Positions 1-11,968 of a stretch of DNA of 64,000 nt are shown one piece after another. The DNA is from Blattamonas nauphoetae. Lineage: Eukaryota > Preaxostyla > Oxymonadida. Position numbers and translations under genes: made by a program. The DNA lies in assembly GCA_033064195.1 (NCBI GenBank), contig JARBJD010000027.1, positions 372,001-436,000 on the forward strand. Reading direction: 5' to 3'. Within the stretch, counting starts at the first letter, position 1. Each line of letters opens with the position of its first letter. The notes beneath the pieces were generated by a model that had not been told where the DNA came from, did no database searches, and worked only from the letters and a program-made list of their open reading frames with translations.

Positions 1-3000
1 AACCAAACCAGTGCCCATCAACTGTTGAGTCTCACAACGGGGAAGTGGAAGAATGGGTGGCCCGATCTATCTACACAAACAAACTTCATAGATATTCTCA
101 TTAGTTTTTACAAAACTATCTCCGACAATCTTCGATTACTATCTCGTTAACACGACTAATAAGCCAATCAATGATACTTCTCGTAGTTTTCATTTGAATG
201 TATCCGCAACGAAATGACATCTCTCAAGCGTAGTACAATGGTCAAGCTGTACAACAACTTTGTCCGCACTCAAGATAGTGCCGTTACTGAAACAATAAGG
301 ACTAAGATGGGATAAGTGGGCAAAAGGACGCCACGCAATTGAATCCAAATAATCCATCGAAGATTGACGGAGGTACCAGTTGGAGGGTTAGTACCGAAAG
401 AATAAACGGAACAAGACACTACGTCCGGGTTTCAATACTTTCTTCGAACGGAGGCATATACATGAACGGGGGTAGGCTCAATCAACATGAGTGCTACTCC
501 CACCACGCAACAAACAGTTTCGACATGAAAAAATGCAAAGGTCTTATCTCTACCCGCTACCAGATTGCGGGAGGGTCAAATAGCGAGATAGGACGCAAAC
601 AGCCGACTTCCAAAGACAAAGTCACCAAAGTGGTTCGGTGGACCTTCCCGACAAGGTTAACGCCAAGCAAAGTCACCAAACACCCACCAGGTGGGGATGC
701 CCTCGGACTACAAGCGAGATATTTGGGTTGGTATCGCCAAAGAGGTCCCCGCTCTTGCGAACTAAATCAGCGATCAAGAACCTCAAAAGTCACCTAAAGA
801 TGGATACTAATGCTCTGTTGTCAAATGAGAACCACTTATTTTCGATTTCGGAAGACTGAAATGAGGAAATATCGTTTTTCCGCAACCATTTCAATATTGG
901 CCCATCTCAATCTGAGAAGCAGCAACTAGCATGAGGACTATCCGAAATACACTTCGATCCAACCGAAGAATGCAGACGCTCTTTAAAGTTCGACCAAAAA
1001 ACCATTCAGGAGTACATTCAGATCGAGCAACAACATGAAGAGCTAAAACACCAAACAATGACCACGACCTTCAGCATGACACCTAAATACACTTTCAAAT
1101 AACTCATAGAAACCTGATTTGAACATTTTGCTGTGACAGGGTGACTCTTCATCTCGAATTTCACCGACAGAGAAAGCTCCACACTATTTCGCATCTTTGG
1201 GACCACGACAGAATGTTCAGATCGAATGAACTGATATTCATGACAACCATGTTGTACTTAAGCACCGAACGCTGGTACTCGCTCAAAATCTGGTGAGAAA
1301 ATGGAGTGGAACACGACAACCCTGTGATACTCTAAAACAGGAAAGAAATCATCTTGACCTTAATGCAGCCATCCAAATCAAAGACGGGACGGGTTAACAA
1401 TTCCAAATCTTCCAGCACTCGTTCCCAAACGGAAGAAAGAAATTTATCCGTGAAATCCACTGTTTCGGAGTCCCAATCCGGGATCAGCGATGGACACCGA
1501 TAATTCGAGTAATTCCAAGACAACTCGGAAACTGTGATCAACTTACATTTCGAATGGACACAAGCTGAGAACATGTACTCAAACTGCAACCGCAACAGCT
1601 CAACTTCAGAAAGCGTTATACCAGAGGGCAGAAAGAAGTAAAGATGGAGCAATCCGAAGCCACACGAAGCCGTCGAGCTACTCCAGTCTCCACCTCAGAC
1701 GTGTTCACAAAGTGGGAAGATGTTGGAACTGACAAAACATTATTCAGGTCCATCATCACAATGATAGTGTGAAACAACAGAAATGAGTCGGGTCAACCCA
1801 CTCGCTCCGACATGGAAGAAGAGCAGGTCAAGAAGATATCAGCCACGACTATCAGGCTCAATGTTTCGTCCTCCAGTCTGTTGAACATGAAGGACAAGTC
1901 TGAGGAACAGAAATTCGCTTCTTGGAGAGCATGGGATGGTTCTCTCAATACACCTTTCTTCGTACGATTGACCGAAGACAGAGCAAGTGCCAAGCCAGAC
2001 AGTCGGTGAGAGCAGAAAGTGAAAGAGATAAACAGATGCGGAAAAGGAAGGAACGACAACGTTTCATCGGCGCATCGCCTTCTTTCGGAGCAAAGACAGT
2101 CTTGTCGAAGCGTCGGCTGAGCTAGAGTGAAAGGCAACGTCAAATAGCCAGGTGCACACGGGGCTACACAGAGGAAGGGAACGACCCATCTGAAGCAACG
2201 CAACCCAGAAGGAGCAAGATTCCTCGGTGACATTTCGAATTCGAGCCTCAAGGAGAGTCCAGCAAGGAACCATCAAGAAATGGTCCAGTCTTCAAGTGAG
2301 ATTATTGGACGATGTTTCTCACATCATCAGATGACTCAACGGGAACGATCGTTTTCACTGAGAAGGGATGGACTCGCAGGCAAGATGCTCATGGCACGAA
2401 CAGTAAAAGACATTTTTTGAACGACGATCGCAGGCGTATGTTCACTGTCTCCCGGATACTAATGAACAAGGACACATAATGGGGTCATCTTGAACTCGAT
2501 CATCGCAATGTGGACTGATGTTGAGTGTACCCTCTGCGCAGCACTGAACAGGGAAGACGGAACGATGGACAACGTCATTCTCGTTGGAAAAGCGTGTTGA
2601 GAAAGATTTGCATCCGGCAGTAAACCTGAGAATCTCCCAGCGACGCTCAGGGGACATACTATGAATCAACCAGAGTGAAGAGGAATCAAGGAGACTATTA
2701 CATCTGAGCTCGTCAAACCCGACTCTGCAGCTCAAGTCAGCTGCCTGGCGCGGTGAGACAGGAGATGAATGACATCGCATTCAAGACGACAACCCAGGAG
2801 TCGTGACGTGTCCAAATCAGGAGCTCGTCTCCAACGAGTCCATCGCTATCCCGTCGAATGTTCATTCCACAGTCAAAATCTCATCAAGACGAGAAGCAGA
2901 TACGTTTCATGAGTTCTTCAGTCGGACTCGTGAAGGAAGAAGATGAAGAGCAGCACGACATCACGCTTCCATGATGTAGGTGGTGCAAGCCATGAGGAAT

Positions 3001-3102
3001 TCGCGTAGTATCATGAGAAAGTGTTTGAAGCAGAGGTTGCGGTGGATGACAAGTGAGGAAAGATATACGCCTCGGTGATGGATGGGGTTGGAACTATTTC
3101 CG

Positions 3103-3690
3103 AAAGAGATGAACAGATGCGCTTCAAGATAAGCGAGAGAGTGTCCACATGATTCGCTTCAAGAGAAGCGAGAGAGTGTTCACATGATTCGCTTCAAGAT
3201 AAGCGAGAGAGTGTTCACAAGATTCGCTTCAAGATAAGCGAGAGAGTGTTCACAAGATTCGCTTCAAGATAAGCGAGAGAGTGTCCACATGATTCGCTTC
3301 AAGAGAAGCGAGAGAGTGTTCACAAGATTCGCTTCAAGATAAGCGAGAGAGTGTTCACAAGATTCGCTTCAAGATAAGCGAGAGAGTGTCCACATGATTC
3401 GCTTCAAGAGAAGCGAGAGAGTGTTCACATGATTCGCTTCAAGATAAGCGAGAGAGTGTTCACAAGATTCGCTTCAAGATAAGCGAGAGAGTGTTCACAA
3501 GATTCGCTTCAAGATAAGCGAGAGAGTGTTCACATGATTCGCTTCAAGATAAGCGAGAGAGTGTCCACATGATTCGCTTCAAGAGAAGTGTTCACATGAT
3601 TCGCTTCAAGATAAGCGAGAGAGTGTTCACAAGATTCGCTTCAAGATAAGCGAGAGAGTGTTCACAAGATTCGCTTCCAAGATAAGCGGC
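3103..3690. repeat. 35-bp minisatellite, about 16 copies
   Basis: The core unit contains CGCTTCAAGATAAGCG followed by AGAGAGTGTTCACA and recurs head to tail. Variants carry GTCCAC for GTTCAC and AAGAGAAGCG for AAGATAAGCG. Each unit contains CGCTT and AAGCG as the arms of a small hairpin. The last units near 3660-3690 are degenerate. No open frame runs through the array. Confidence 0.9.
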
Positions 3691-4004
3691 AGTGTTCACA
3701 AAATTCGCCTTCTGTTTAAGAATGGCTGGAGTGTCAAGCGAGGCATCAGAGTCTTCACCCTGTTCGCCTCCTCGTCAGCGGGTGAATTTGAGTTTGTGAC
3801 AAGAGGAACAAGGTTGGGGAAGGATGACAGGAAGCAACAGCTGGTGGCAGCCTTCGGGGGGCACGGCCATATTGAACAAAGGACAGATCAAGGACCTCTC
3901 TTTTCTTTTCTCATTTTCGAGTCCTGTTTTAGCAACTCTCCTTTCAATACTCAACAGTTGATGGCCCTGGTTTGGTTATGGTGTGAGCGGAGGGAACACC
4001 TTTT

Positions 4005-4456
4005 AACCAAACCAGTGCCCATCAACATGGGCATCTGCCACACAACTGTTGAGGGACAAGCCTCGAGGACATCTCGGCTTGTGCTGCGGTAGAGGCAGCC
4101 CGCTCTTCCGTCAGCGGAATCGAGCTTGCGCAGTAGAGGCGCATTTATTTGAAACCCTTTGGTGTTTTCATTTCACTCGTTCTTTTGAACCTCTCCTGTT
4201 TTCTCCAGTTTTTCTTCCCCGGTGGGGCTTTTCTGGAGCAGTGGGGAAAGATACCCACATTTTTTTTGACTCATCAACGGCCCCCACTTGGGCAGAACTG
4301 ACACTGTGGCCCTTGAGCCCCTTGTCGGGAATCTTTAGCTTGTTTTAACAGGACAGACAAAATGGTTTATTTGTTTGTTTGTTCGGGTGGATCGGGCCAC
4401 CCATTCTTCCACTTCCCCGTTGTGAGACTCAACAGTTGATGGGCACTGGTTTGGTT
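4005..4456. repeat. Possible short (MITE-like) element sharing the same ends
   Basis: The left side starts TTTTAACCAAACCAG near 4001 and the right side ends as its reverse complement at about 4460, giving roughly 22-26 bp of inverted terminal match. The interior has no supported gene. It may be a deletion derivative of the longer neighbouring element, or the two may together be one element with internal end copies. Confidence 0.35.
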
Positions 4457-4867
4457 AAAACGATTGAGAGGATAGTCAACAGGCGGGACGATCATAGAGC
4501 CAAGTACGGGCGTTGTGGGATCGTGGGAATGCTGGGCACATTCCATATTGACGAGATAAACGAGAAGTGTTTCTGAGATGATTCAAAAGTCGAGATTGGG
4601 AAAGATAATCGAGTCACAACGTGCCGTTGAGGGACGTAAGGAATAGTTTGGAGAGTGGATGGTTGACGATGCGACAGTCAAAGACAGCCGCGTTGAGAAC
4701 GACCAACCCAAAAGAGCAAACCATTTCGGGATGATTGGAGGTGATCCAAGAATCTGTTCGTCTGCACCAGCAATCAACGCATTCCCGACATCCGAGGAGA
4801 GTCCGCAGAAATGAGTTGGAATCATTCGAGAGAGGCAGCTTCGACGTGTCAATCGAGATGCTACCAT

Positions 4868-5944
4868 TTACAGCCTTTTCGCATTCGATCCCAGGGAGTT
4901 TGAGATGGAGTGACTACTGAAAATGATATTGGCGCCATAATTTTCGCCCTTGTTGTGCATCATCATCTGTTCGAGCGTGTCTTCGAAGCCTTCCGAAAAC
5001 AGAGCTTGTATCATCCGTTTCACAGATTGGGCAATTTCTGGGCCTCCAATCTTCCATTCTTTCAGCGAATTGTTGAAGGTTAGAAGATTCGTCGAGAGAT
5101 ACAACTCTTCTTCATCGAACAAGAGACTACTTGAGAATGCCATCGCAATCGGAGATGCGAGAACAAATTCCATCATTGGACGATGAAATGGGCTGATTTC
5201 AAGGAGTGTGCTCAACAGAGACATGAAGTCATGTAACAACTGGCCATCGAGACTGTTCCGATTTGAGATCAGAAATGTCAGAAATTGAGACGATGGGAGT
5301 AAGGCCTTCTGGAAGATCATTTCACGATGATTATATTGGTCAACGGCAGAAATGATTTTTAGTTCTTCGAGAGATGATGGAAAAGCGAGTTGGAGGCATT
5401 GTGTGAGGATCCAGACGAGTTTCATTAGTATCTCTGTATTTCCAGAAAGAGGGAGCGTGTGATGTTGAACAGTCGCTAAGACCTTTGTGACGAGATTAGA
5501 CTCGACAAAACGAAGCTGAAAAGCTGGCGTCGTGTATTCGAAGATTGTGTTGTACAGATACAAGATTGCTGGTTGTACAATTGCCAAGTGGGGGGATGAG
5601 AGAAGAGTGAATAGACTTTCAACAAAATCAGAAGGTGAGCCATCTGAAGAGGGAACGAGATGAAGGACAGGTTCACCGCCAAAGAGTTGGTCTTCCCACA
5701 TCGATTCGAGGCTCCACAGAAACCGGGCAGCTCTGTCTAGAAGGGCATTGTCAAATGGATACCCCTGTTTCACCAGAACTACAAGCGAACAGTACACGAT
5801 TGAACGTTGTTTGAACGACAATTCCGAGTTGGGATCGAAGTCGAAAAAAGGTTCTGACAGTGTTTGGTCAATTGGAAGATTGACAGAGTGTTGAGAATTG
5901 TCTGTTCCAGACCGGATCTGGATTCCACGAGGCTTGAATGTCAT
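4868..5944 (-). CDS. Helical-repeat (HEAT/ARM-like) family protein, 358 aa
   Basis: This is a single uninterrupted frame of leucine-rich amphipathic helices with no predicted membrane segment. The first in-frame ATG is at 5944; the frame stays open slightly upstream but without another ATG. Segments such as DFVESLFTLLSSPHL and the closing EGFEDTLEQMMMH align by eye with the divergent neighbour at 6137-7207 (FVDQITVLLSSSHQL, EGLGDFLEQILLH), so the two are paralogues. I recall this type of protein as a large, poorly characterised family in oxymonad genomes (recollection, not a search). Its role is unknown; helical-repeat folds usually bind proteins. No introns are evident. Confidence 0.75.
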   Translation of the reverse strand: MTFKPRGIQIRSGTDNSQHSVNLPIDQTLSEPFFDFDPNSELSFKQRSIVYCSLVVLVKQGYPFDNALLDRAARFLWSLESMWEDQLFGGEPVLHLVPSSDGSPSDFVESLFTLLSSPHLAIVQPAILYLYNTIFEYTTPAFQLRFVESNLVTKVLATVQHHTLPLSGNTEILMKLVWILTQCLQLAFPSSLEELKIISAVDQYNHREMIFQKALLPSSQFLTFLISNRNSLDGQLLHDFMSLLSTLLEISPFHRPMMEFVLASPIAMAFSSSLLFDEEELYLSTNLLTFNNSLKEWKIGGPEIAQSVKRMIQALFSEGFEDTLEQMMMHNKGENYGANIIFSSHSISNSLGSNAKRL

Positions 5945-6136
5945 TCTGTTTTTTACAAACAATGGGATGAACCATCGTGCTTCATGAGACCTGTATGATA
6001 TCTCAATTAATCAAGAGAAAGGAACTTATTCTGTCTCTGCAGATCAGTTCCTCTATTATGATCGTTTGAACATTCAATCTTGATCAAACCATCAAACTGT
6101 TTTACCGGAACAAAGCCCCATCATAAAGAAAACGTT
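5945..6136. promoter_or_regulatory. Shared intergenic region between two divergent paralogues
   Basis: Only 192 bp separate the two ATG codons, so any promoters for both genes must lie here or inside the genes. The stretch is A/T-rich. I see no convincing TATA-like or initiator motif and no long inverted repeat. The regulatory role is inferred from the arrangement alone. Confidence 0.3.
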
Positions 6137-7207
6137 ATGAAAGGATCGATGTCCATTTCCACAAGTATCATCCATTCTTACTCATTCTCTCATGTGACTG
6201 TTCCAGAATACTCTCCATTCCTGAACTGGAATCGGAATGATTCAGGGAAGGTTGATTCTGAAGCACGCACTGTCGTTTCTATTGTTTCAATGATCGAAGA
6301 TGGATACCCATTTAATGAAGAACTTCTTCAAAAAGCTTCGAAATTCTTTTCTTCGATCAAATGGGATGTAAACAGGGCTCACGACGTCGACGCATTGATC
6401 AAGCTAATTGGGCAAGACTCGGCAAACCCAGCTGCTGGGTTTGTGGATCAGATAACCGTTCTCCTGTCTTCGTCCCATCAATTGATATTCAGAGAAGCTG
6501 TTATCTTCGCGACTCGCTGTCTCAATTATTGTTCAGATTCAACTCGCCTCGCCATCGTTTCCTCCAAACTCATTCCCAGAATCCTCTCTACACCTCACTT
6601 GCGAGACCTTTCTGTGCTCGATGATAAGACTGCCCTACACTGTCTCCTCTCTGATCTCTTTGCATACGCTGTCCTCTCCGGACGCAAATTTCTGTACTCC
6701 CTGCCTGCCTATTCCACCATTGACCATCAGTCTGTCCGAGATGTAGTGCTGCGCGAAGTGTTGATCCCAATGGAACCATCGATCGTCCAGATCAGTCGCA
6801 ATCGCCTCTTCATGTCGTTTATCGAAGAACAGGATTCCACATTGATCCATTTATATTACATCTTCTCTAAATCTGCCTACCACCAGCCATCATTGACTTT
6901 TGTTTGTTCATCTCGCCTCCCGACGCTCCATCTGTCACTGGTCTCGGAAATGGAAAACGATCTGCACAAGTTCAGTCCTCTCGGATTAATGATCACCTCA
7001 GTCAACGAATGGCGAACTGCTGGAGCCGAAATCGTGAAAAGAGGGATGATTTTGCTGCACACACTGGATCAAGAAGGACTGGGAGATTTTCTCGAACAAA
7101 TCCTCCTTCACGACCAATTATCACGAAACAGGAAATTGTTTCTGGAATTTATCTTTGAACTCTTGAACATATTAGGGTATGCCACAAAACCCCTGAAATC
7201 CACATAA
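6137..7207 (+). CDS. Helical-repeat (HEAT/ARM-like) family protein, 356 aa
   Basis: This is an uninterrupted frame from the ATG at 6137. The frame is open from 6080, but the earlier part has no ATG. The protein is paralogous to the one encoded at 4868-5944 on the other strand and shares the order of a short polar N-terminus, a GYPFNEELL-type helix, a LLSSSHQ helix and a C-terminal EGLGDFLEQILLHDQ. The length matches the partner to within two residues. The head-to-head arrangement suggests duplication with inversion. There are no signal peptide, membrane helix or catalytic motifs. Function unknown. Confidence 0.75.
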   Translation: MKGSMSISTSIIHSYSFSHVTVPEYSPFLNWNRNDSGKVDSEARTVVSIVSMIEDGYPFNEELLQKASKFFSSIKWDVNRAHDVDALIKLIGQDSANPAAGFVDQITVLLSSSHQLIFREAVIFATRCLNYCSDSTRLAIVSSKLIPRILSTPHLRDLSVLDDKTALHCLLSDLFAYAVLSGRKFLYSLPAYSTIDHQSVRDVVLREVLIPMEPSIVQISRNRLFMSFIEEQDSTLIHLYYIFSKSAYHQPSLTFVCSSRLPTLHLSLVSEMENDLHKFSPLGLMITSVNEWRTAGAEIVKRGMILLHTLDQEGLGDFLEQILLHDQLSRNRKLFLEFIFELLNILGYATKPLKST

Positions 7208-7646
7208 ATCAAACGTCCACGAAAAAGTGAAAGTTTAGGGAAAGATGAATCCATCCGTGCAGTAATAGCGTGTGCAAACACCTGTGGGAGGAGATGAAGG
7301 TGAATCTTTATGAGTTGATCAACCTTAAAAAAGTGATTTATGGGGAACAGTTGAAACACATTTTATCCAGTTATTCATTTCTTTCTCTCATTATACCGAT
7401 AATGAAATATTGATTTCGAGAAAAGGAAGTTTGGTGAAGAATTGGCGATATGAAGCAAGTTCTCTCCAAGCACATCGAAATGTCTCTTTTTCCTATTGTT
7501 TCTGTGTTTTTTCACTTTTGTCCGCTATCTTTCGCTTCAGAATCTTGTCTTGGTTTGTGTGCACTTCACTATTCTGAATCTGACTTCTTCATTCAGTTGT
7601 TTCTTAACATGTCTGGTTCTTCACAATTTCTATGATTGTCGATTGA

Positions 7647-7945
7647 TTACACCAGATTTATTGGTTGAATTTCTTTGAGGTGGCTCAGATAATCAATTGA
7701 GAGGGCCTTGGAGTTGCGATGGGATAGCAGGATGTCATTTGACTGATGAGGAAGAGATGATGGGAAGAGAGAGAATGAGACAATATAGGGAGGACATGAT
7801 GGAAGAAAGGCAAAAATGAGAAAAAAGGGTGGAAGAGAACGCGTCCAAACCAGTCGTTTGCTGCTGTGAGTTCAAATTCCTTCGCTCCTTGAGACGCCAT
7901 GAGATCCTCAACAACTTGTTCTGAAATACCACCTTTGCGGGATGA
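7647..7945 (-). CDS. 3' end of an unrecognised multi-exon gene
   Basis: Two exons read cleanly on the minus strand. The upstream one (about 7841-7945) encodes a stretch including EQVVEDLMASQGAKEF and ends NDWFGR. A 98-nt intron (7743-7840; GTTCTC to ATCAG with a pyrimidine-rich body) follows. The last exon (7647-7742) continues in phase with SNDILLSHRNSKALS and stops at a TAA. The frame change across the intron and the consistent splice signals support a real gene. Exons further upstream, perhaps near 8500-8730, could not be joined with confidence. Product unknown. Confidence 0.45.
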
Positions 7946-9448
7946 ATGTGATGAGAATGGTGAGGAGAGGTGTGGAGTGATGACGAGAGTGTGAAGCCTT
8001 TCAAATTGGGTCAGATGACATATGTCAGAACGATCAGACTAATACCGAATTGTCTGTCACCCTTATTTTGCAACATTTCAACAAACCTCGTCACATGGTG
8101 TATTCACTCGCTCGATATCGACATCCATGCTATACCCCTCCTTCTCTTTCGACACGAAAACAAAACAGCGATCAGAATCGAGATTGTTCCGTTTGACGTC
8201 GCTAAAGATGAAGAACAATCGGATCATCATCAGTCATGGACAAAAGTTTTCGGTTTTCCTGTCCAGAAACACTGAGTGGTGAGATTTCGTTTTTGTTTAG
8301 TCGGACACTTCATCATCCTAAAAGAACATTGTGGCGAGAAAACCAGAGCGAACGGTTGTTTCGTAGTGGAGATACAGAGGAACGAAGAGTCTGAAAAAAA
8401 GTGACAAAAATATGTGCTCAACCACAATCGACCATTTTTCACACAGTGAGAGGTTGTGAAGAGATGAGATCATTTTTGCCGAAATAAACGAGATCCTCCG
8501 ACTCTTCCGCAAGAAAAAGCGAACATTCGCAAAAAAACTTCGACAGTGGAAAGGTTCGCATTTCTCACCCACAAACTGTAGACAAGTCTACCAACCTCGA
8601 TGCGTGTCGATGTCATGTCACCTCCACACATGTGAAGTTTCAGCATCGAACTCCTTTCCCAAATCGTCACACCAGACTTTGAGCTTTTTCCTGCCGACCA
8701 CTTTTGTCCATGACTGCATCTTCTCATTCTTTTAAATCGTCAAATATGTATCCCACATCATGTTTTTCCCTTCTCTGACACATTACCGACACTATATTTG
8801 TCTATTTCTTCTCCATCTGTCATCTTCATCATCTTTCTCATGATCCAAACATCTCTCTCCTCGTTATACCTTCTTCTTCCAACAACCTATCAAAATGAAA
8901 CAAATCCTCTTGAAAGGCAATACACGTGAGTTAAACTCCTCGACACTCTTCCCATTTACCTCTAGAATTGTCGTGATTCTTCACCCGTTCTTTCCCGACT
9001 TCTTCGATATCATAGCGAGTTGCTTCTCATTCCGTCGCATCAAACCAGTTCAGTCAGTACGTACCGGACTGAGATATCGGAATACATTGCTGTTGAACGC
9101 TGCACCACTTTCGCACATTGACAGTGGAAGATTACTGCTTTGATCATCTCCACCAATTGCATAAGGGCGGCGGAGAACATCTGGAGGTTCCTTTTGATGC
9201 CAAGTTTCCCGTTTCAATTCACTATTTTACTTCTATTCGTGCTGATCGACTTCAGTCGGTGGAAGCGCATCTTCCTTGGTGTGACTGCTACTGTCATTCC
9301 ACTCTCGCTTACCATTTTGCTTGTAGTTGGCCAACACATCCTATTTTTAGTCGCCAACAACTGTGAACCTAACAAGATCCAATCTTCATCAACAAACTCG
9401 AAGTCCCCAAAAAGTATACAAATTCATGAAATTGGACTCGTTATGTCG
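7946..9448. other. No clearly supported gene; scattered exon-like pieces
   Basis: A plus-strand frame near 9200-9360 encodes two hydrophobic segments (FPFQFTILLLFVLID and IPLSLTILLVVGQHI) that could be an exon of a small membrane protein. A minus-strand piece near 8610-8715 encodes MQSWTKVVGRKKLKVW and could be an upstream exon of the gene ending at 7647. The sequence CAGTCATGGACAAAAGT occurs near 8232 and, inverted, near 8702. None of these can be built into a complete gene from sequence alone. Confidence 0.3.
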
Positions 9449-11925
9449 TCAGAAGTGTTCTCCAATCTGACCAGAATCTCGCTCAAGAATGGAAACATCA
9501 ACTGGGCTGACGTCGGCGGGCGACGGGAAGGGAGTGTGGTGAAGGCCGTCAAACTCGTTTTGGGCAGCGTGCTGTTGTCCCTTCGTCTGCACAATTCGAA
9601 GCCGCAGAGTGTTGTATTCGGAGAGGAGGGAGTCGAGATCAGCCTGCAATGCTGGCAGTGCTCGCTCGCCTTCCCTCTCCCACGCTTCGTATTCCTCTTC
9701 CTGTGCCTTCAGACACCCAAGTTCCAGCTGCACCCTTGTTTGCTCGATTCTGCTCTTTTCAACGGCGGCTGCGTTCTCCATCTCAGTGTTGGGATCGTTC
9801 TTTTTCGTTTTCTCTTGTTTCGTTGCTGCAATCAGAATGCGCTCGCCTGCCTCTCTCACAAGTGTCTTGTCTTCGCCAATCAGCTTAATCCCGCACTCCT
9901 TCGTTGTGATGAGTGCCATGCGAAGGTCGCGGAGGTCCGCCTTTGCTTTATCTGAAAAAGGGTGAAGGTGAGATGAGAGCACACCAATGTTCCAGCGTGT
10001 GGTTGGAACCATTCGTTCGATCTCTTTCATTCGCAACTCCGACCGCAGCAGGATGGTCTCGTCGATCAGCAGTTCTGTCTTGGTCTTCCTCTCCTGCAGC
10101 TCCCGTGCCAGCTCTGTCCGTCGTTTCTTGTTCGGAGGAGACTTCGGGACAGCATCCAAATCGAACGGAGCAGTGTCCGCTCTGCCCTTCTTCCCACCGC
10201 CTGGCTGTTTCTATGTCGGAAATCGGAGCCAGTCGTCGATGTCTGGTCCCATGTCATCAGAACGCCATCCGCCAAACCCTGCGTCGTCGCTGTCTTCACT
10301 CCCGCTCGCCCGATAAGAGGGGCCGCTCATATCGGGTGGAGTGAGTAACCTGACACGAAACGGAACGAGTAGGGAAAAGAAAGCGAGCACACCTTTTGTG
10401 TGGCTTTGGAGAGAGCGACCGGATCCCGCTTGGCTAGCATCTCGGCCTGCCTCTTCAGCTCCTCTCGTCTCTCCGACGTTGCTCCTCTTCTGCTCGCTGC
10501 TGCTCCAAATCTAGAAGGAAGGCCCTCGCTCTGTCCAACAATTCCATCTCGTGCAGTCGCCGAAGCCTGTCATTCTCGTTTCCCTCCTCTTCCTCATTCG
10601 CCAGATCGTCGAACCGATTCAATGTGAGCTTCCTCTCGATGACGCCGGCCTGGTTGACGATGAAAACACATCGCCCCTCAACTTCGGACAGTGCGCGCAG
10701 CTTCTCCCCGTCTTCTTCATTTCAGATCGGATCTGGAAGAGAAGGAATGACGAAGAATGACATGACAGACGAGAAAGAGTGTGCTTCTTCGCTTTCGAGC
10801 CAGACACGACTAGTCGCTGATCTCTGTCGGAATTGGCAACGACGATGAAAGGCGGGTTGTTGAACTTCACTTCAGCGCGAGCGAGGACGGGCGAGATGTG
10901 GAAGAGCGGATCTATGAGAGACAGAGTAGCATTTGACCACTGTTTGGATTAAACTGGAGAGCTGGTGGCTGTCTGGCGAAGAAGGTGTGTGGGACAAGGC
11001 GCGCGTCAATGCGAACTGGTGGGAAATGGACTGGAGAAGAGGAGTCAGATTGATAAGATGAAGAAGAAAGAGGAAAGCAGATGAAACGAATCGAACGGAC
11101 ACACTCGCACGACTCTTCGAGTTAGGTGTGGAAAGCTTCTGTTTGGAGAGAGAGGAGAGGGCGATGGAAGAAGATGCAGAAAACACACCACAACACTGCG
11201 ATCGAGTCTGTTGAACGCGACTGCCTTCATAATCAGTCTGGAATTGTTCTTCACTCCAGCCTTGCGGAGCTTGTCGCCGTTGATGTTGGTCACAAAGAAC
11301 CCGAACACGAAGCCACTCTCCTAGCCCTCGCAGATGGAACGCGGGAGGTCAATCTTGAAGAAGGACGAGGCGCCTGCGTGGGTGAGTAAGTCCACAGCGA
11401 CGATCGGGCTGGTCAGCGTGGATGTGGGTGTCTGGTCCTGTCCCATTCGGAGCAGCCCTCCGTTCGACAGCGTCGACTCGTTCGATCCCGTGCTGGTTGT
11501 GGTTGATGGGCGAGAATCGGGCCTGTCCCGGCCTGTCAGATGGAGGAACTGGGCAAGAGGAGCGTGCGGGAGGAACGTAGCGTACGTTGTGGAGAGCGAC
11601 TCGCGAGACGGGAGAGACGAGGAGAGGAGGTCGAAGCCCTGCGCGAGGTGCAGGTTGAAGAGCGAGAGCGTGACACACGAGAACGGCAGGTTGAAGAAGG
11701 GGTAGCGGTGTGCGCGGTCTTCCAGCGTGACGGCAGGTGCTTTGAAGAAGGTCGGGATCGGCGCAGCGTCTTGCTTGGCCTTCCGTCCGCGCTTGTTGGA
11801 GTCGTCGGGGAGGGTGATGCCCATCGACGCGGCGTGTTGGTTCAGGTTCGACACGAAGCGGGTGAGGAAGAGCGAAGGAAGTATCATGAGGTGATGTGTT
11901 TGGATACGGGGACAATGGCAGCATT
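9449..11925 (-). pseudogene. Multi-exon gene with charged coiled-coil C-terminus, apparently decayed
   Basis: Coding-like segments follow one another on the minus strand. They include a piece ending VDLLTHAGASSFFKIDLP (11.3 kb), FVTNINGDKLRKAGVKNN (11.2 kb), FNNPPFIVVANSDRDQ (10.85 kb), the coil LDRARAFLLDLEQQRAEEEQ (10.5 kb) and ELARELQERKTKTELL to the stop at 9449. Two introns are convincing: 9952-9984 (33 nt) and 10350-10392 (43 nt), both GTGTGC to CAG. Against an intact gene, a TAG interrupts the frame near 11318, and near 10470 the coil switches frame without an evident intron. The product would be long, helical and highly charged. I do not recognise the family. Undetected introns could explain some breaks. 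Confidence 0.45.
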
Positions 11926-11968
11926 GCTGACTGTACAAGTGCTTTGGATCATCAACAACACAAATCAT

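Larger units (their letters stand above)
1..4456. mobile_element. Inverted-repeat-bounded region, probably two nested or tandem DNA elements
   Basis: Bases 1-66 match the reverse complement of 4391-4456 almost perfectly; the outer end reads AACCAAACCAGTGCCC. Partial copies of the same end lie inside: 3952-3977 is a right-end copy and about 4005-4026 a left-end copy. The stretch could therefore be one element of about 4 kb (1-3977) followed by a 450-bp relative (about 4005-4456) that shares its termini. The window starts exactly at the left repeat, so a target duplication cannot be checked. I recognise no transposase. The internal reading frames are short and none resembles a known family, so the element is probably non-autonomous. 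Confidence 0.6.

Noticed and set aside
638-2780. Transposase or other genes within the first inverted-repeat region
   Set aside because: Frames are short, overlapping and without recognisable motifs.
8228-8720. Small element bounded by CAGTCATGGACAAAAGT inverted copies
   Set aside because: Only about 17 bp match, no flanking duplication is seen, and one copy looks like part of an exon.
9140-9955. Long plus-strand membrane-protein gene
   Set aside because: Its second half lies antisense to the well-supported coiled-coil exon with a clean 33-nt intron; at most the first part is an exon.
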